Source of the DNA: JAAUTS01 sp034440395
GTDB taxonomy: Bacteria > Verrucomicrobiota > Verrucomicrobiia > Methylacidiphilales > JAAUTS01
NCBI GenBank assembly: GCA_034440395.1
Contig: JAWXBW010000004.1
Location: forward strand, 14,108-78,107
DNA length: 64,000 nucleotides
Direction of reading: 5' to 3'
Part shown: one piece after another, positions 38,101 through 48,092 of the stretch
How the letters are laid out: the number at the start of each line of letters is the position of its first letter
Position numbering within the stretch: the stretch's first letter is position 1
Made by a program: the position numbers and the translations under genes
The notes under the pieces: model-generated
Databases searched by the model: none
What the model was told of the DNA's origin: nothing
What the model saw: the letters and a program-made list of their open reading frames with translations, nothing else

Positions 38101-38244
38101 CCGATGGCTCTGGTTATTATTGGAGGAGTGACGGTGTCAACCTTTTTCACTCTGCTTGTGGTGCCCTGCGCCTACAGCCTCTTTTCACGCTGGGAACGGC
38201 ATCGGGACACGGAAGAGATCGAGAAAGAGTTTAGCGGAGCTTAA
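35158..38244 (+). CDS. RND-family efflux transporter
   Basis: 1028 aa inner-membrane proton-driven pump. Twelve membrane helices in the RND layout. The start LSIRRPVMAWMLMSGLIVFG, the GIVVDDAIMVLENIVRH motif in TM4 (the paired Asp residues carry protons) and the TM10-11 block LLAGIVKKNSILLVEFTNH are diagnostic of the AcrB/MdtB type. It is translationally coupled to tolC. No membrane-fusion adaptor gene is present on either side, which such pumps normally need. Confidence 0.93.
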   Translation: MTLSDLSIRRPVMAWMLMSGLIVFGAISLARLGISYMPDVDFPQIDIAVNWEGAAPELMESEIVDQIEQRVIALDGLQQLRSSIRQGQANITLEFDINRNIDASVQEVQTALSQVKLPLNVDPPTIRKQNPEDDPIMWVGVSSTRPFRDLIEYVDLYVADKFETLEGVGEVMRGGFTERNLRVNVEQAALKKYSLSILDVVKAVEREHSEVAAGIIENGQQEINLRTMGEGSSAEEVGNILILQRGGQPIYDTNIRLKDVAKVEDSLADIRRILLIDGKKAVGLGIKKQRGSNEVQVANSVIAKVAELQKVLPNDVKIRVNVDFTRFVVQSIYYTQKELIIASILTAVICFLFLGSWSSSVNVLLSIPTSIFGTFIVIYFMGFTLNLFTMLALTLVIGIVVDDAIMVLENIVRHFQMGKNRVKASREGAREITFAAVAATVAIVAIFLPVIFMEGVIGKFFFQFGVTITAAVALSLIEAITLTPMRCSQIMVKEKGNVVSRQANRVLGRADFIYHKILHQCLNHRWKVVVCALMLFALSMLSIKFLRQEFVPPQDQSFFRMGIQTPVGSSLDFTFQKSIEIENYLKSRPDVARYLISVGGQGGVSNTAFIPVVLVPKDERAKSQALIMQEFRRDISKIPGVRVTGLLDLSSRGLVSRSQSSPVEFNIQGTDYAQLKKTADSITKKMEETGMMVDVDMNYREGQPELRIIPDREAAALRGVSMDDLGKTINAAMGGIRQGKFTSDSRRYDMRVRLLPEERLKPEDINQLQIRTSYGELIPLTDVIKLEMVKTVQTISRVNRQRAITIKANLAPNVSQSTAIAKSEEITRSLLPEGYTFNLEGTSQTFKESFNSLIFVFIIGLIVAYMVLASQFNSFIHPATVLLAIPFSVTGAFLILLVFNESINLFSMIGLILLAGIVKKNSILLVEFTNHVREHDKLDVREALEKACPIRLRPILMTSLATVGAALPTALSSAPGSEARVPMALVIIGGVTVSTFFTLLVVPCAYSLFSRWERHRDTEEIEKEFSGA

Positions 38245-38255
38245 GGGTTTTTGTC

Positions 38256-39845
38256 TTAGGCCATGCGTGAGCTTTTCTTTTTCAAAGTTTCTAGGAGATG
38301 CGTCATTTCATCAAAATCCATCCAATGTGCTGCCCATAAATAGAGGGCGGCTGCGGCTGGGACACTAAGAGCGAGATAAATCAGCCTAGGAACAAAGCCA
38401 GTAACCCAACGTTCCGCACCCCAATGAAAGCAGGCCAGTAACAAAGCAAAGGCGAGAGCTAAAAGAATCATTTTCACAAAGAAAGAGACAAAGTCTGTCC
38501 CTGTGGTAAGAGAGCCCAACTTTTTACTCAAGGCAAAGGCGAGCTGGAAAAGATTAAGCAAGGCCACGAGAGAAACCGAGAGAGGAAGAGCAACGAGGCC
38601 GAGGCCGAAAACCTTAATTAAGATAAAGGTGAAAACCAGATTTAGTCCTATGGCGCGGATGCTGATCATAACAGGCACGCGCGGCATATCGAGGGCATAG
38701 AAAGTAGGCGCCATGACCTTAATACAGGCATAACCAGCTAAGCCTAATGTGAAGGCTTGGAGGAGTTGCGACGTAGCGAGTGCGTCTGCTTCAGTAAATT
38801 TTCCATGCTGATAGATCACGCTGACTAAGGGACCTGATAAAAAAAACAGCCCGATGGAAGCGGGCACCGTGAGAAAGAGAGCTAGTTTAATACCCTCCAC
38901 AACGCGGATACGAAAGTGATACATATTTTCTTGAGCAACAGATCTAGAAACTGAAGGCAACACCACCATGCCAATAGCGACGCCGAATAAACCAATGGGC
39001 AGTTGCATAAGACGGAAAGCGTTATTAAAATACGTAACTGCACCTTCGCCCATGTAGGAGGCCCAAGTTGCGTTGACTACGACATTGACCTGCACAGCCG
39101 CCACGCCAGCAATAGCGGGTAAAGCCAGTTGATAGACTTTAATTAAGTCAGGGTGTTTCCAATCAAAGAGCGGCTTCATTTTGTAACCAAAGCCAGCGGC
39201 CTTAGGCATTTGAATAATGAGCTGCATAGCACCACCGAGAACCGTGCCCCAGGCAAATCCGTAAATGGAGAGAGGCCCTAAATGAGGATCGTAAAGGTAG
39301 CCAAAGCCGAGGCCGAAAAGGATGCTGGTAATATTAAAAACAGTCGAGGCGGATGCGGGCAAGGCGAAGCTGCCTAGGCTATTCAGCAGCCCCATGTAAA
39401 CCGCGGCTAGAGAAACAAAAATAATGAAAGGGAAGAGGATGCGGGTCAGTTCAATAGTCAGTTGCTGCTTCTCGGGATCAAAGCCGCGGCCTATAGTGTA
39501 AATAACGATTTGGTCACTGAAAGCCACACCGAGAGCGCAGATGATGACCAGGACCACGCTCATACTGGTGAGCATACGGTTCATGAGAGCGAAGGCTTCT
39601 TGCGGCCCATCTTTTTCTAGTTTTTTTGAGAAGGTTGTCGTGAATGAAACCGATAAAGCCCCCTCGGCTAACAAGTCTCGTAAAAGATTGGGGATACGGA
39701 AGGCAGTCCAAAAGGCATCAAGCACGTGGCCGGCTCCAAAGACGGCGTTCAAAGTCACATCACGCACGAGCCCCAGCACGCGTGAGCCCATGATCGCCGC
39801 CATGACACGGGTGGCGGTGGCAATATTGCTGGGAGGGCGACTCAT
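38256..39845 (-). CDS. murJ: Lipid II flippase MurJ (MviN family)
   Basis: 529 aa from the ATG at 39845, about fourteen membrane segments. Family strings: SRVLGLVRDVTLNAVFG, DAFWTAFRIPNLLRDLLAEGALS and SFTTTFSK near the start. MurJ moves lipid II across the inner membrane for wall synthesis, in keeping with the rod-shape operon that begins on the other strand. A TTG at 39881 in the same frame would add twelve residues. Converges with the RND gene. Confidence 0.93.
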   Translation of the reverse strand: MSRPPSNIATATRVMAAIMGSRVLGLVRDVTLNAVFGAGHVLDAFWTAFRIPNLLRDLLAEGALSVSFTTTFSKKLEKDGPQEAFALMNRMLTSMSVVLVIICALGVAFSDQIVIYTIGRGFDPEKQQLTIELTRILFPFIIFVSLAAVYMGLLNSLGSFALPASASTVFNITSILFGLGFGYLYDPHLGPLSIYGFAWGTVLGGAMQLIIQMPKAAGFGYKMKPLFDWKHPDLIKVYQLALPAIAGVAAVQVNVVVNATWASYMGEGAVTYFNNAFRLMQLPIGLFGVAIGMVVLPSVSRSVAQENMYHFRIRVVEGIKLALFLTVPASIGLFFLSGPLVSVIYQHGKFTEADALATSQLLQAFTLGLAGYACIKVMAPTFYALDMPRVPVMISIRAIGLNLVFTFILIKVFGLGLVALPLSVSLVALLNLFQLAFALSKKLGSLTTGTDFVSFFVKMILLALAFALLLACFHWGAERWVTGFVPRLIYLALSVPAAAALYLWAAHWMDFDEMTHLLETLKKKSSRMA

Positions 39846-40027
39846 GAGAGTAGTGGAGGTTGATTCACGTGAAGAAGGCAATAAACCGTAGAGGGAAGAA
39901 CGTAAATACGGAACTTAAATTTATCTAAACCGCAGCCAAAAAACCAAAAATGGAGCTTGTGATGGGGTATGGGCTGTCCTAAGTTTAAATACACTACATA
40001 GCTATATTCAATTATGTCATTTGAGGG

Positions 40028-40054
40028 TTGACGCCCTCCATTACTGGATATAGT
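40028..40054 (+). promoter_or_regulatory. Possible sigma-70 promoter of the mreB operon
   Basis: TTGACG at 40028 and TATAGT at 40049 are good -35 and -10 matches, but the spacer is only 15 nt. A GAGGG/CCCTC inverted repeat (40023-40038) overlaps the -35 box. About 20 nt separate it from the mreB ATG. Confidence 0.4.
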
Positions 40055-40074
40055 AAAGAAACTTTTATAACATC

Positions 40075-41115
40075 ATGATTAATAGATTTTTAGGACTCTT
40101 TTCAAGCGATATCGGAATCGATCTCGGAACTGCCAACACCCTTATTTACGTTAAGGATCGAGGCATAGTTTTACGTGAACCTTCCGTTGTGGCTGTGCAA
40201 CAAGGAACCAAACATGTTTTAGCTGTCGGTGATGAAGCTAAACGCATGCTAGGCAGAACTCCTGGTAACATCGTTGCGGTGCGCCCTTTAAAAGATGGCG
40301 TGATTTCAGATTTTGAAATTACGGAAGAAATGCTTAAGCAGTTCATTAAAAAAGTTCACAAGAACCGTAGCTTTTTTGTTCCACGTCCTCGCGTTGTCAT
40401 CGCCGTTCCTTCTGGTATCACCGAAGTAGAAAAACGTGCCGTGCGGGAATCCGCTTACCATGCGGGTGCGCGGCATGTCATGTTGATTGAGGAGCCTATG
40501 GCCGCTGCAATCGGGGCGGGACTACCTGTGCAAGAAGCGGCGGGGAACATGATCGTGGATATCGGTGGCGGCACAACGGAAGTGGCTATCATTTCACTGG
40601 CTGGTATTGTCTTTAGCCGCAGCATACGTGTGGCGGGCGATGAGTTAGATGAGTCCATCGTTAACTACATGAAGCGCGCTTATAACTTAGTGATTGGCGA
40701 ACGCACGTCAGAAGATATTAAAATTAAAGTGGGCTCGGCTTATCCTTTAGAAAAAGAAACGAGTATCGAAGTGCGTGGCCGGGATTTAGTAGCAGGCTTA
40801 CCTAAGACCTTAACCGTCACTTCTCAGGAAATTCGTGAAGCCTTGTTAGACCCTATTTCTACCATCGTGGAATCCGTGCGTATCACCTTGGAGCGTTGTC
40901 CTCCAGAGCTTTCCGCAGACTTAGTTGAGCGCGGGATCGTGCTAGCTGGCGGTGGCGCGTTGCTACGGGGATTAGATCGTTTGATCGCTGAAGAAACAGG
41001 TTTACCAGTTTATGTGGCAGAAGATCCGCTCAGTGCTGTGGCTGAAGGAACGGGCAAGGTTTTACAGGAATTAGAATTTCTGACTAAGCTCACTTCGACT
41101 GATCTGCGTTCTTAA
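40075..41115 (+). CDS. mreB: Rod shape-determining actin homologue MreB
   Basis: 346 aa. The nucleotide-binding phosphate 1 loop SDIGIDLGTANTLIYVKDRG is at the N-terminus, with phosphate 2 MIVDIGGGTTEVAIISL and the adenosine loop GIVLAGGGALLRGLD. Length is standard. MreB filaments guide lateral wall synthesis together with MreC, MreD, PBP2 and RodA, all encoded next to it here. Confidence 0.97.
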   Translation: MINRFLGLFSSDIGIDLGTANTLIYVKDRGIVLREPSVVAVQQGTKHVLAVGDEAKRMLGRTPGNIVAVRPLKDGVISDFEITEEMLKQFIKKVHKNRSFFVPRPRVVIAVPSGITEVEKRAVRESAYHAGARHVMLIEEPMAAAIGAGLPVQEAAGNMIVDIGGGTTEVAIISLAGIVFSRSIRVAGDELDESIVNYMKRAYNLVIGERTSEDIKIKVGSAYPLEKETSIEVRGRDLVAGLPKTLTVTSQEIREALLDPISTIVESVRITLERCPPELSADLVERGIVLAGGGALLRGLDRLIAEETGLPVYVAEDPLSAVAEGTGKVLQELEFLTKLTSTDLRS

Positions 41116-41151
41116 CCTTAAAAGAACAAAGGAACCGAAAGGCTATTTGTC

Positions 41152-41985
41152 ATGTCGAGACCGATCTATTATATCGGAGCTCTTATTATCGTGGCCTTAG
41201 CCATCTTAGGCTACTTCTTGCCTGGTGGCTTAAAGGATCGCGTGGCGGAAGGCTCCATTGTCATCTCATCTCCTTTCCATCGCTCTCTGGACTGGGTCAA
41301 GCAGCGCTTCACTGGTGCCCAAGGGGGATTAAAAAATGTGGATGAATTGCGTAAGGAAAACCTTTATCTCAAAGGTCTCAACGCCATGTTATCGGCAGAA
41401 AATTTAGTGCTCGGGGGCTTACAAAAAGAAAACGGTCGCCTCAAGGAATTAATGGGCTTTAAGAACGACTCAGAATTTAAACTTTTAGCCGCTCGCGTCA
41501 TCCAGCGGGATCCCTCAAACTGGTGGGATGCTGTCATCATTAACCGCGGGTATAAAGACGACCCTGACCTAGCTACAGATCAGCCGGTCATCAGCCCTCG
41601 CGGTGTAGTCGGAAAAACCACCGAGGTGGGACCTTACACAACGCGGGTGGTTTTGTTAGTAGATGAAAATTGTAAAGTCTCCGCCGTAACAGAAAGCAGT
41701 CGTGCTCAAGGAATAGTATCTGGGGAGACGATGATGAATAATCGTGCAGGTGCCACCTGTCGTTTTTCCTTCGTCCCGCGAGAGGTAGAATTCGCTACTG
41801 GCGAACGGGTCTTCACCTCGGGACTGGGTGGCATTTTTCCGGCTAATCTTTTGATCGGTGTTATCTCGGAGGCTCCCCCGCTTTCTGCGGATAAGAATTT
41901 CGGTCTCTACCGTGAAGGTCTTGTGCAGCCCACGGCAGATCTGAACAGTCTTCAGGAAGTTTTTATCATCATAGGAATTAAATAA
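41152..41985 (+). CDS. mreC: Rod shape-determining protein MreC
   Basis: 277 aa bitopic protein: membrane helix near residues 5-25, a coiled coil (about 60-105) and the two beta barrels of the periplasmic domain. VIQRDPSNWWDAVIINRG and VISPRGVVGKTTEVGPYTTRVVLL are the conserved MreC segments. It binds PBP2. mreD starts 1 nt after its stop. Confidence 0.93.
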   Translation: MSRPIYYIGALIIVALAILGYFLPGGLKDRVAEGSIVISSPFHRSLDWVKQRFTGAQGGLKNVDELRKENLYLKGLNAMLSAENLVLGGLQKENGRLKELMGFKNDSEFKLLAARVIQRDPSNWWDAVIINRGYKDDPDLATDQPVISPRGVVGKTTEVGPYTTRVVLLVDENCKVSAVTESSRAQGIVSGETMMNNRAGATCRFSFVPREVEFATGERVFTSGLGGIFPANLLIGVISEAPPLSADKNFGLYREGLVQPTADLNSLQEVFIIIGIK

Positions 41986-41986
41986 A

Positions 41987-42511
41987 ATGCGTTACGTTTT
42001 CATCATGCTAACCATTTTTTGTGGGCTCCTTTTTTCGCAACCCTTCGTGCCGGCACTAATGGGTCACGAGAACTGGTTACTAAACCTAACGCCGCTCTTG
42101 CTTACTTATGCGGCGCTGCGCGCGCGGGATTTTTCTCTGATGGCATTCATCATATTAGGCGGCTTGCTCCATGATTTATTACTGATGAATTATGTGGGCA
42201 TGGGACCTTTGCTTTGGGGCTTGGTGGCTTTTATCGTGCGTAGTCAGAAGCCTTTGATGAGAGGGGGCAACTGGTTTTTTCTCCTACTGGTTACCTTCAC
42301 GGCTTCCTTTGCTTATTTAAGTTTAGACCGTTTGTTTTTTTTAATTGCCGAAGGGTTCTGGTCGTGGAACCTGAGGTTAAGTTTTGAAATCGTTAAACTT
42401 TCAACGGTGAACACCGTGCTCTGCTTACCCATGTTTTGGCTGATGGATCGATTCCTAGGCAGCCCAACCGAGGCAGAGCACCGGTCGTTTTACTCCCATG
42501 CTCATCGATAA
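41987..42511 (+). CDS. mreD: Rod shape-determining protein MreD-like
   Basis: 174 aa, about five membrane segments and almost no soluble part, as in MreD. Sequence conservation is low in this family, so the call rests on size, topology and position between mreC and the PBP2 gene, whose start lies 14 nt inside it. Confidence 0.8.
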   Translation: MRYVFIMLTIFCGLLFSQPFVPALMGHENWLLNLTPLLLTYAALRARDFSLMAFIILGGLLHDLLLMNYVGMGPLLWGLVAFIVRSQKPLMRGGNWFFLLLVTFTASFAYLSLDRLFFLIAEGFWSWNLRLSFEIVKLSTVNTVLCLPMFWLMDRFLGSPTEAEHRSFYSHAHR

Positions 42512-44690
42512 CCCTGTTAACAATGCGGATGTTCGACTTAAGTTTCTTGGCTTAAGCGTCCTTGTGGCTGTGGGCATCCTGATCTTCGCCTTATATAAAA
42601 TTCAGGTGAAAGAAGGCGCCATGTATGCGACCAGCCTACGCAACCAAACGACCGTGCCTGTGGTTTTATCCCCCGCTCGTGGCAGCATTTTAGATCGTAA
42701 CGGCGTGGGTCTGGCAGAAAATAAAGCCAGCATCGACGTGGATGTTTATCTTCGCGAACTGGTGGGTTACTACTCACGCAGCAAAAAGGGGAAACTACCT
42801 AAAACCAATGTCCCTGGCCAAAAAGCCCAGATGCCGAATGTGCCCCTTATCTTGCAGGAAAGTGCAGGAGACATTTTTAGCCAATTAGCTTTCACGAGAA
42901 CCTTTACCGACAAGGAGCTTCTCAATCATTATTATCAAACCCCAAACGTGCCTTTTCAGTTAGTGCACAACCTTGATTTTACTCAACTATCTAAATTTAG
43001 TGAACGCACTGTCAACATTCCTGGTATCCAAGAATCTGCGCGACCCGTCCGGACTTATAACTTCGGCGCCCTCGCCTCCCATCTCATCGGCTACGTAGGC
43101 CGAGTCGAGGAAGTTTCTAAATCCGAGTTTGTTCCTGAAAGTATCGGGAAAGAAGGCTTGGAAAAAACGTTGGATGAATACCTCCAAGGCAAACCTGGCT
43201 ACAAAATGCTGCGTAAAAATAACGTTGGCTACATCCTAGGCGCAGATGCCATTCAGCAACCCAGCGTGGGCGGCACGGTCTATTTAAGTATCGACGCACG
43301 CATCCAACAAATCGTAGAAAAAACCATGCGCCGTGTCGGGCGTGGAGCTGCTGTGGTCATGGATCCTAACACGGGAGATATTCTAGCCATGGTCTCCGTT
43401 CCTAGCTTTGATCCGAACAGTTTTGTTCCTTCGCTCGATCCTAAAGAATGGCGCCGACTCGTCGCTGACTCAACTAAGCCGCTCACCAATCGAGCTCTCT
43501 CCCCCTACGCAGCGGGTTCTACCTTTAAAACCCTCGTCGCTCTTGCGGCCTTGAGTAATCCCAAAGCTAATTTTACTCCTAAAACCATTATCTACTCACC
43601 CAGTGCCGTTTTTCTAGCGAATCGTTGGTGGCCTGATTGGCCTAACAATGTTTTAGGAGGAGGAAACATCACGCTCCACACTGCCATGGAATGGTCCACC
43701 AATACTTTTTTCTATCAACTCGGGATCCGCACCGGCATAGAATCCATGGTGCAGATGGCTAAGAAAATTGGCTTTGGAGAAAAACTTCTCGTAGATGAAA
43801 ATAATAATCCTATTATTGGGGGCGAACAGGCTGGGCAGATGCCTGGGCCGCAATGGATGGAAGATAAAGAAACAAAGCAGATAGAACTTTGGAAAGCGCG
43901 CAAAAAGAGAGATCCTAAATTTAAAATTCCCCGCACATGGAGAGAACGTTGGAGTGACGGACACACCGCTAACACCTCTATCGGCCAAGGCTACGTGGAA
44001 GTGACTCCACTGCAAATGGCCGTCATGATTTCCGCCGTAGCCAACGGCGGCGACGTCCTGTATCCGCGCCTCGTGCGCGCCATCACACAAATGGAGGGAT
44101 CTGAAACGAAGTTACTTAAAGAGTATCCTGTTCGTAAACGAGCTGAACTGGGCATTAAACCAGAATACCTCAAAGCACTTAAAGATGGATTACGCGCCGT
44201 CGTCCAAACAGGCACAGGTAAAAAAGCCTCTATTGGCGAGCCCGATTTTTTAATTTCTGGCAAAACAGGAACCGCCCAATTTAACTCCTTTATTCAAGGA
44301 TCACTCATGAAGGATAACAGAACGTGGTTCACGAGCTTTGCCCCTTACGATAAACCACGTTACGTCGTCGTCATCATGGTAGAAGGAGGTGTCAGCGGCG
44401 GCTCCACGTCTGCGCCCTTAGCTAGTGAAATTTTTCGAGGTATCCACAGTATGGAACAGGGCACCCCTATAGAAATGAGCTACCTTAATCCGGCCAAAGG
44501 CAACTACGCAGGCGTGACCAGCATGCCTCCCGTGACGGGTGATCCTTCCCTCACGGGAGCCGCCGCTACCCAGACGATGCCTACGGAACTTTTAGATCCT
44601 TCCTCTCCGATTATACCGGAAGATGAATCCGAAAACGCCACGGGAGCCTCTCGCACCATTCAAGAGTTTATGAACCGGAGGACGAGGTAA
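42498..44690 (+). CDS. mrdA: Penicillin-binding protein 2 (elongasome transpeptidase)
   Basis: 730 aa class B PBP. A membrane helix near residues 12-32 is followed by a dimerisation domain and a transpeptidase domain with Ser341-T-F-Lys344 (catalytic), Ser400-T-Asn402 and Lys589-Thr-Gly591. It is longer than E. coli PBP2: there is a charged insertion near residues 435-480 (MEDKETKQIELWKARKKR and on) and a Pro/Thr-rich C-terminal tail of about 70 residues. rodA follows after 15 nt. Confidence 0.95.
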   Translation: MLIDNPVNNADVRLKFLGLSVLVAVGILIFALYKIQVKEGAMYATSLRNQTTVPVVLSPARGSILDRNGVGLAENKASIDVDVYLRELVGYYSRSKKGKLPKTNVPGQKAQMPNVPLILQESAGDIFSQLAFTRTFTDKELLNHYYQTPNVPFQLVHNLDFTQLSKFSERTVNIPGIQESARPVRTYNFGALASHLIGYVGRVEEVSKSEFVPESIGKEGLEKTLDEYLQGKPGYKMLRKNNVGYILGADAIQQPSVGGTVYLSIDARIQQIVEKTMRRVGRGAAVVMDPNTGDILAMVSVPSFDPNSFVPSLDPKEWRRLVADSTKPLTNRALSPYAAGSTFKTLVALAALSNPKANFTPKTIIYSPSAVFLANRWWPDWPNNVLGGGNITLHTAMEWSTNTFFYQLGIRTGIESMVQMAKKIGFGEKLLVDENNNPIIGGEQAGQMPGPQWMEDKETKQIELWKARKKRDPKFKIPRTWRERWSDGHTANTSIGQGYVEVTPLQMAVMISAVANGGDVLYPRLVRAITQMEGSETKLLKEYPVRKRAELGIKPEYLKALKDGLRAVVQTGTGKKASIGEPDFLISGKTGTAQFNSFIQGSLMKDNRTWFTSFAPYDKPRYVVVIMVEGGVSGGSTSAPLASEIFRGIHSMEQGTPIEMSYLNPAKGNYAGVTSMPPVTGDPSLTGAAATQTMPTELLDPSSPIIPEDESENATGASRTIQEFMNRRTR

Positions 44691-44705
44691 GACTCGACTA
44701 ACCCG

Positions 44706-46016
<1,311 letters not shown>

Positions 46017-46059
46017 TAATTTAACATAAAAGACTTCTTAACCAATTAGGACTAACATC

Positions 46060-47628
46060 ATGATCATTCAAAAAATTAAAGAATTTTTCGGTATTGCTAA
46101 AAAAGGCGATGCTAAAGAACTCATCATTAACATCGAACCTCTCGAAAAACGTGTCGCCATGCTCGAAGGCGGCGTGCTGGAGGAATTCTCCATCGAACGC
46201 GACAGTGATCGCTCCATCTCCGGCAACATCTACAAAGGCCGCATCCATAACATCGAACCCGCCCTCAAGGCTCTCTTTGTTGATATTGGCGTTGATAAAA
46301 ATGCCTTCCTCCATTATTGGGACGCTATGCCCGCAGCTCTCGACTCTGGGGTAGAACAAATTGATCGTGGCGGAAAAAATCGGGGTAAAAAAATCACCAC
46401 CAACGACATCCCTAAACTCTACCCTCCTGGCTCCGACATTATTGTCCAAGTAACGAAAGGGCCCATCGGCACTAAAGGCGCCCGCATCACCACCAACATT
46501 AGCCTAGCAGGCCGTTACATGGTGCTCATGCCCTTCTCAGATCAATTCGGCATTTCCCGTAAAATCGAAGATCCTAAAGAACGTCAACGCCTCCGTAAAA
46601 TTCTGCAAGAACTTGGCGTCCCTGAAACCATGGGCATCATCCTGCGCACGGCGGGAGAAGGCATGAAATCCCGCTTCTTCGTACGCGACTTGGCTCTGCT
46701 TCTTGAGCGTTGGGAAAACATAGAAGACAGCTTAAAAAATAAAAGATCTCCTGCCCTCCTGCTCGAAGAGCCCGACATCGTCGAGCGCACCGTGCGTGAT
46801 TTCTTGACGGATGAAATAGATCGCGTCGTGGTCGACAACCTTGAGCAAGCTGAACACATTAAAAAACTCGTTGGAGCCATCTCTAAGCGCTCTGAACGAA
46901 AAGTCGTTTTTCACAATGAACCCGTGCCCGTCTTTGAGAAATATAACGTAGATAAACAAATCGATAACGCCTTCCGTCGCATGGTTTGGCTGAAGTCGGG
47001 TGCCTACCTCGTTGTTGATGAAACCGAAGCCCTCGTCGCCATCGACGTCAACACAGGCCGTAATAAAGGCGGCAGCGATACGGAAAACACCATACTCAAT
47101 ACCAACCTTGAAGCGGCCGAAGAAGTCTCGCGCCAACTCCGCCTCCGCAACATTGGTGGCATCATCATCATCGATTTTATCGACATGAAATCCCGCAAGG
47201 ACCAACAACAAGTGTTAAAAGTTTTTAAAGATCACCTCCGTCGCGATAAAGCCAAGACCCACGTCTTGCCCATCTCCTCATTAGGTCTGCTAGAAATGAC
47301 CCGTCAACGCGTGCAAGAAAGCATCAGCCGTTCCCTCTATCATGAATGCCCAGCTTGCAAAGGCCGCGGCATGGTCAAAACACCCGAGACCATGAGCGTC
47401 GAAGTTCAACGTCAACTCACGCGATTACTGGGAAAAAATACCAACATCCATGAATTGAAAGTATTTGTCCATCCTCTGGTCTTAGAACGTCTCCGTGCGG
47501 AAGATGAGGAATTGTTAGTTAATATCGAGCGTCGTTTTGAGTCTAAACTTACCTTCAAGTCGGACCATAATTTTCATTACGAAGAATTCAAGATATTGAA
47601 CGCAGCGAACGATCAGGAATTAACATAA
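46060..47628 (+). CDS. rng: Ribonuclease G/E family
   Basis: 522 aa endoribonuclease. An S1 RNA-binding insert (about 40-130, GNIYKGRIHNIEPALKALFVDIG) is followed by the 5'-sensor and DNase I-like catalytic domain with VAIDVNTG and IIIDFIDM (metal-binding Asp), and the zinc link C430-PA-C433. There is no long RNase E C-terminal scaffold, so RNase G is the better name. Its place after rodA matches the mre-rng linkage of many bacteria. Confidence 0.94.
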   Translation: MIIQKIKEFFGIAKKGDAKELIINIEPLEKRVAMLEGGVLEEFSIERDSDRSISGNIYKGRIHNIEPALKALFVDIGVDKNAFLHYWDAMPAALDSGVEQIDRGGKNRGKKITTNDIPKLYPPGSDIIVQVTKGPIGTKGARITTNISLAGRYMVLMPFSDQFGISRKIEDPKERQRLRKILQELGVPETMGIILRTAGEGMKSRFFVRDLALLLERWENIEDSLKNKRSPALLLEEPDIVERTVRDFLTDEIDRVVVDNLEQAEHIKKLVGAISKRSERKVVFHNEPVPVFEKYNVDKQIDNAFRRMVWLKSGAYLVVDETEALVAIDVNTGRNKGGSDTENTILNTNLEAAEEVSRQLRLRNIGGIIIIDFIDMKSRKDQQQVLKVFKDHLRRDKAKTHVLPISSLGLLEMTRQRVQESISRSLYHECPACKGRGMVKTPETMSVEVQRQLTRLLGKNTNIHELKVFVHPLVLERLRAEDEELLVNIERRFESKLTFKSDHNFHYEEFKILNAANDQELT

Positions 47629-47690
47629 AGTTGAAACTTTCCCCTTTTCCTTGTGAAAAGATTGGGGTAAGTTTTCATTTCAGTTTTTGG

Positions 47691-47764
47691 CGGGCTGTAG
47701 CACAGCTTGGTAGTGCGCTTGAATGGGGTTCAAGAGGTCCCGAGTTCAAATCTCGGCAGCCCGA
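47691..47764 (+). tRNA. tRNA-Pro (anticodon GGG)
   Basis: The cloverleaf can be folded by eye: acceptor CGGGCTG/CAGCCCG, D arm with AGCTTGG, anticodon stem CTTGA/TCAAG with loop ATGGGGT (anticodon GGG), T stem CCGAG/CTCGG with loop TTCAAAT, and A as discriminator. 74 nt; the CCA end is not encoded. Confidence 0.95.
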
Positions 47765-47795
47765 TAAAAACGAGCGGTGCGGTCGCCGCGGCGAC

Positions 47796-47828
47796 AGGTC
47801 CCGAGTTTAAACCTCGGCAATCCGACCA
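47796..47828 (+). repeat. Degenerate copy of the tRNA-Pro 3' half
   Basis: AGGTCCCGAGTTTAAACCTC and the following GGCAATCCGACCA repeat the last third of the tRNA-Pro just upstream with a few changes. The T stem CCGAG/CTCGG is preserved and a CCA is present. A perfect 14-bp palindrome GTCGCCGCGGCGAC (47782-47795) precedes it. It could be a relic attachment site of an integrated element or a decayed tandem tRNA. The following 47829-48092 holds no gene I can support. Confidence 0.55.
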
Positions 47829-48092
47829 GTTTAGATTTAGGTAAGTTTTCGTTGGCTTTGAGCCGTGTTTCCCTGTTAGCTCCACCATTTTATGGCGAAC
47901 CCCACTGATTCTGAAGTCGTCGTGGACAAAGACAGCGGTTTCTACAACTACCCGAGCTGCCTGGACAACCTAATCAAATAAGTAATTTCCATCAGTATCT
48001 ATACCATGAAGATTGTTAGATCCCTTCCTCCACTTATAACGACCGTCCTGCTTCCTGATGGATTTTCTATAAGGGTGACTAGGGTTACATAA

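Noticed and set aside
43653..44090. Open minus-strand frame inside the PBP2 gene
   Set aside because: It lies over the catalytic region of PBP2 and has no motif or start signal of its own.
46732..47211. Open minus-strand frame of 159 codons inside rng
   Set aside because: Opposite to the conserved RNase G catalytic domain; no ribosome-binding site or family resemblance.
47765..47828. A second complete tRNA gene
   Set aside because: Only the T arm and acceptor 3' strand can be formed; no D arm, anticodon arm or 5' acceptor strand.
47892..47981. 29-codon frame starting MANPTDSEVVV
   Set aside because: No ribosome-binding site, no known family; could be a gene relic but nothing supports translation.
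48006..48092. 28-codon frame ending directly before the ATG at 48093
   Set aside because: Short, no recognisable motif; may be leader sequence of the broken gene but the evidence is only position.
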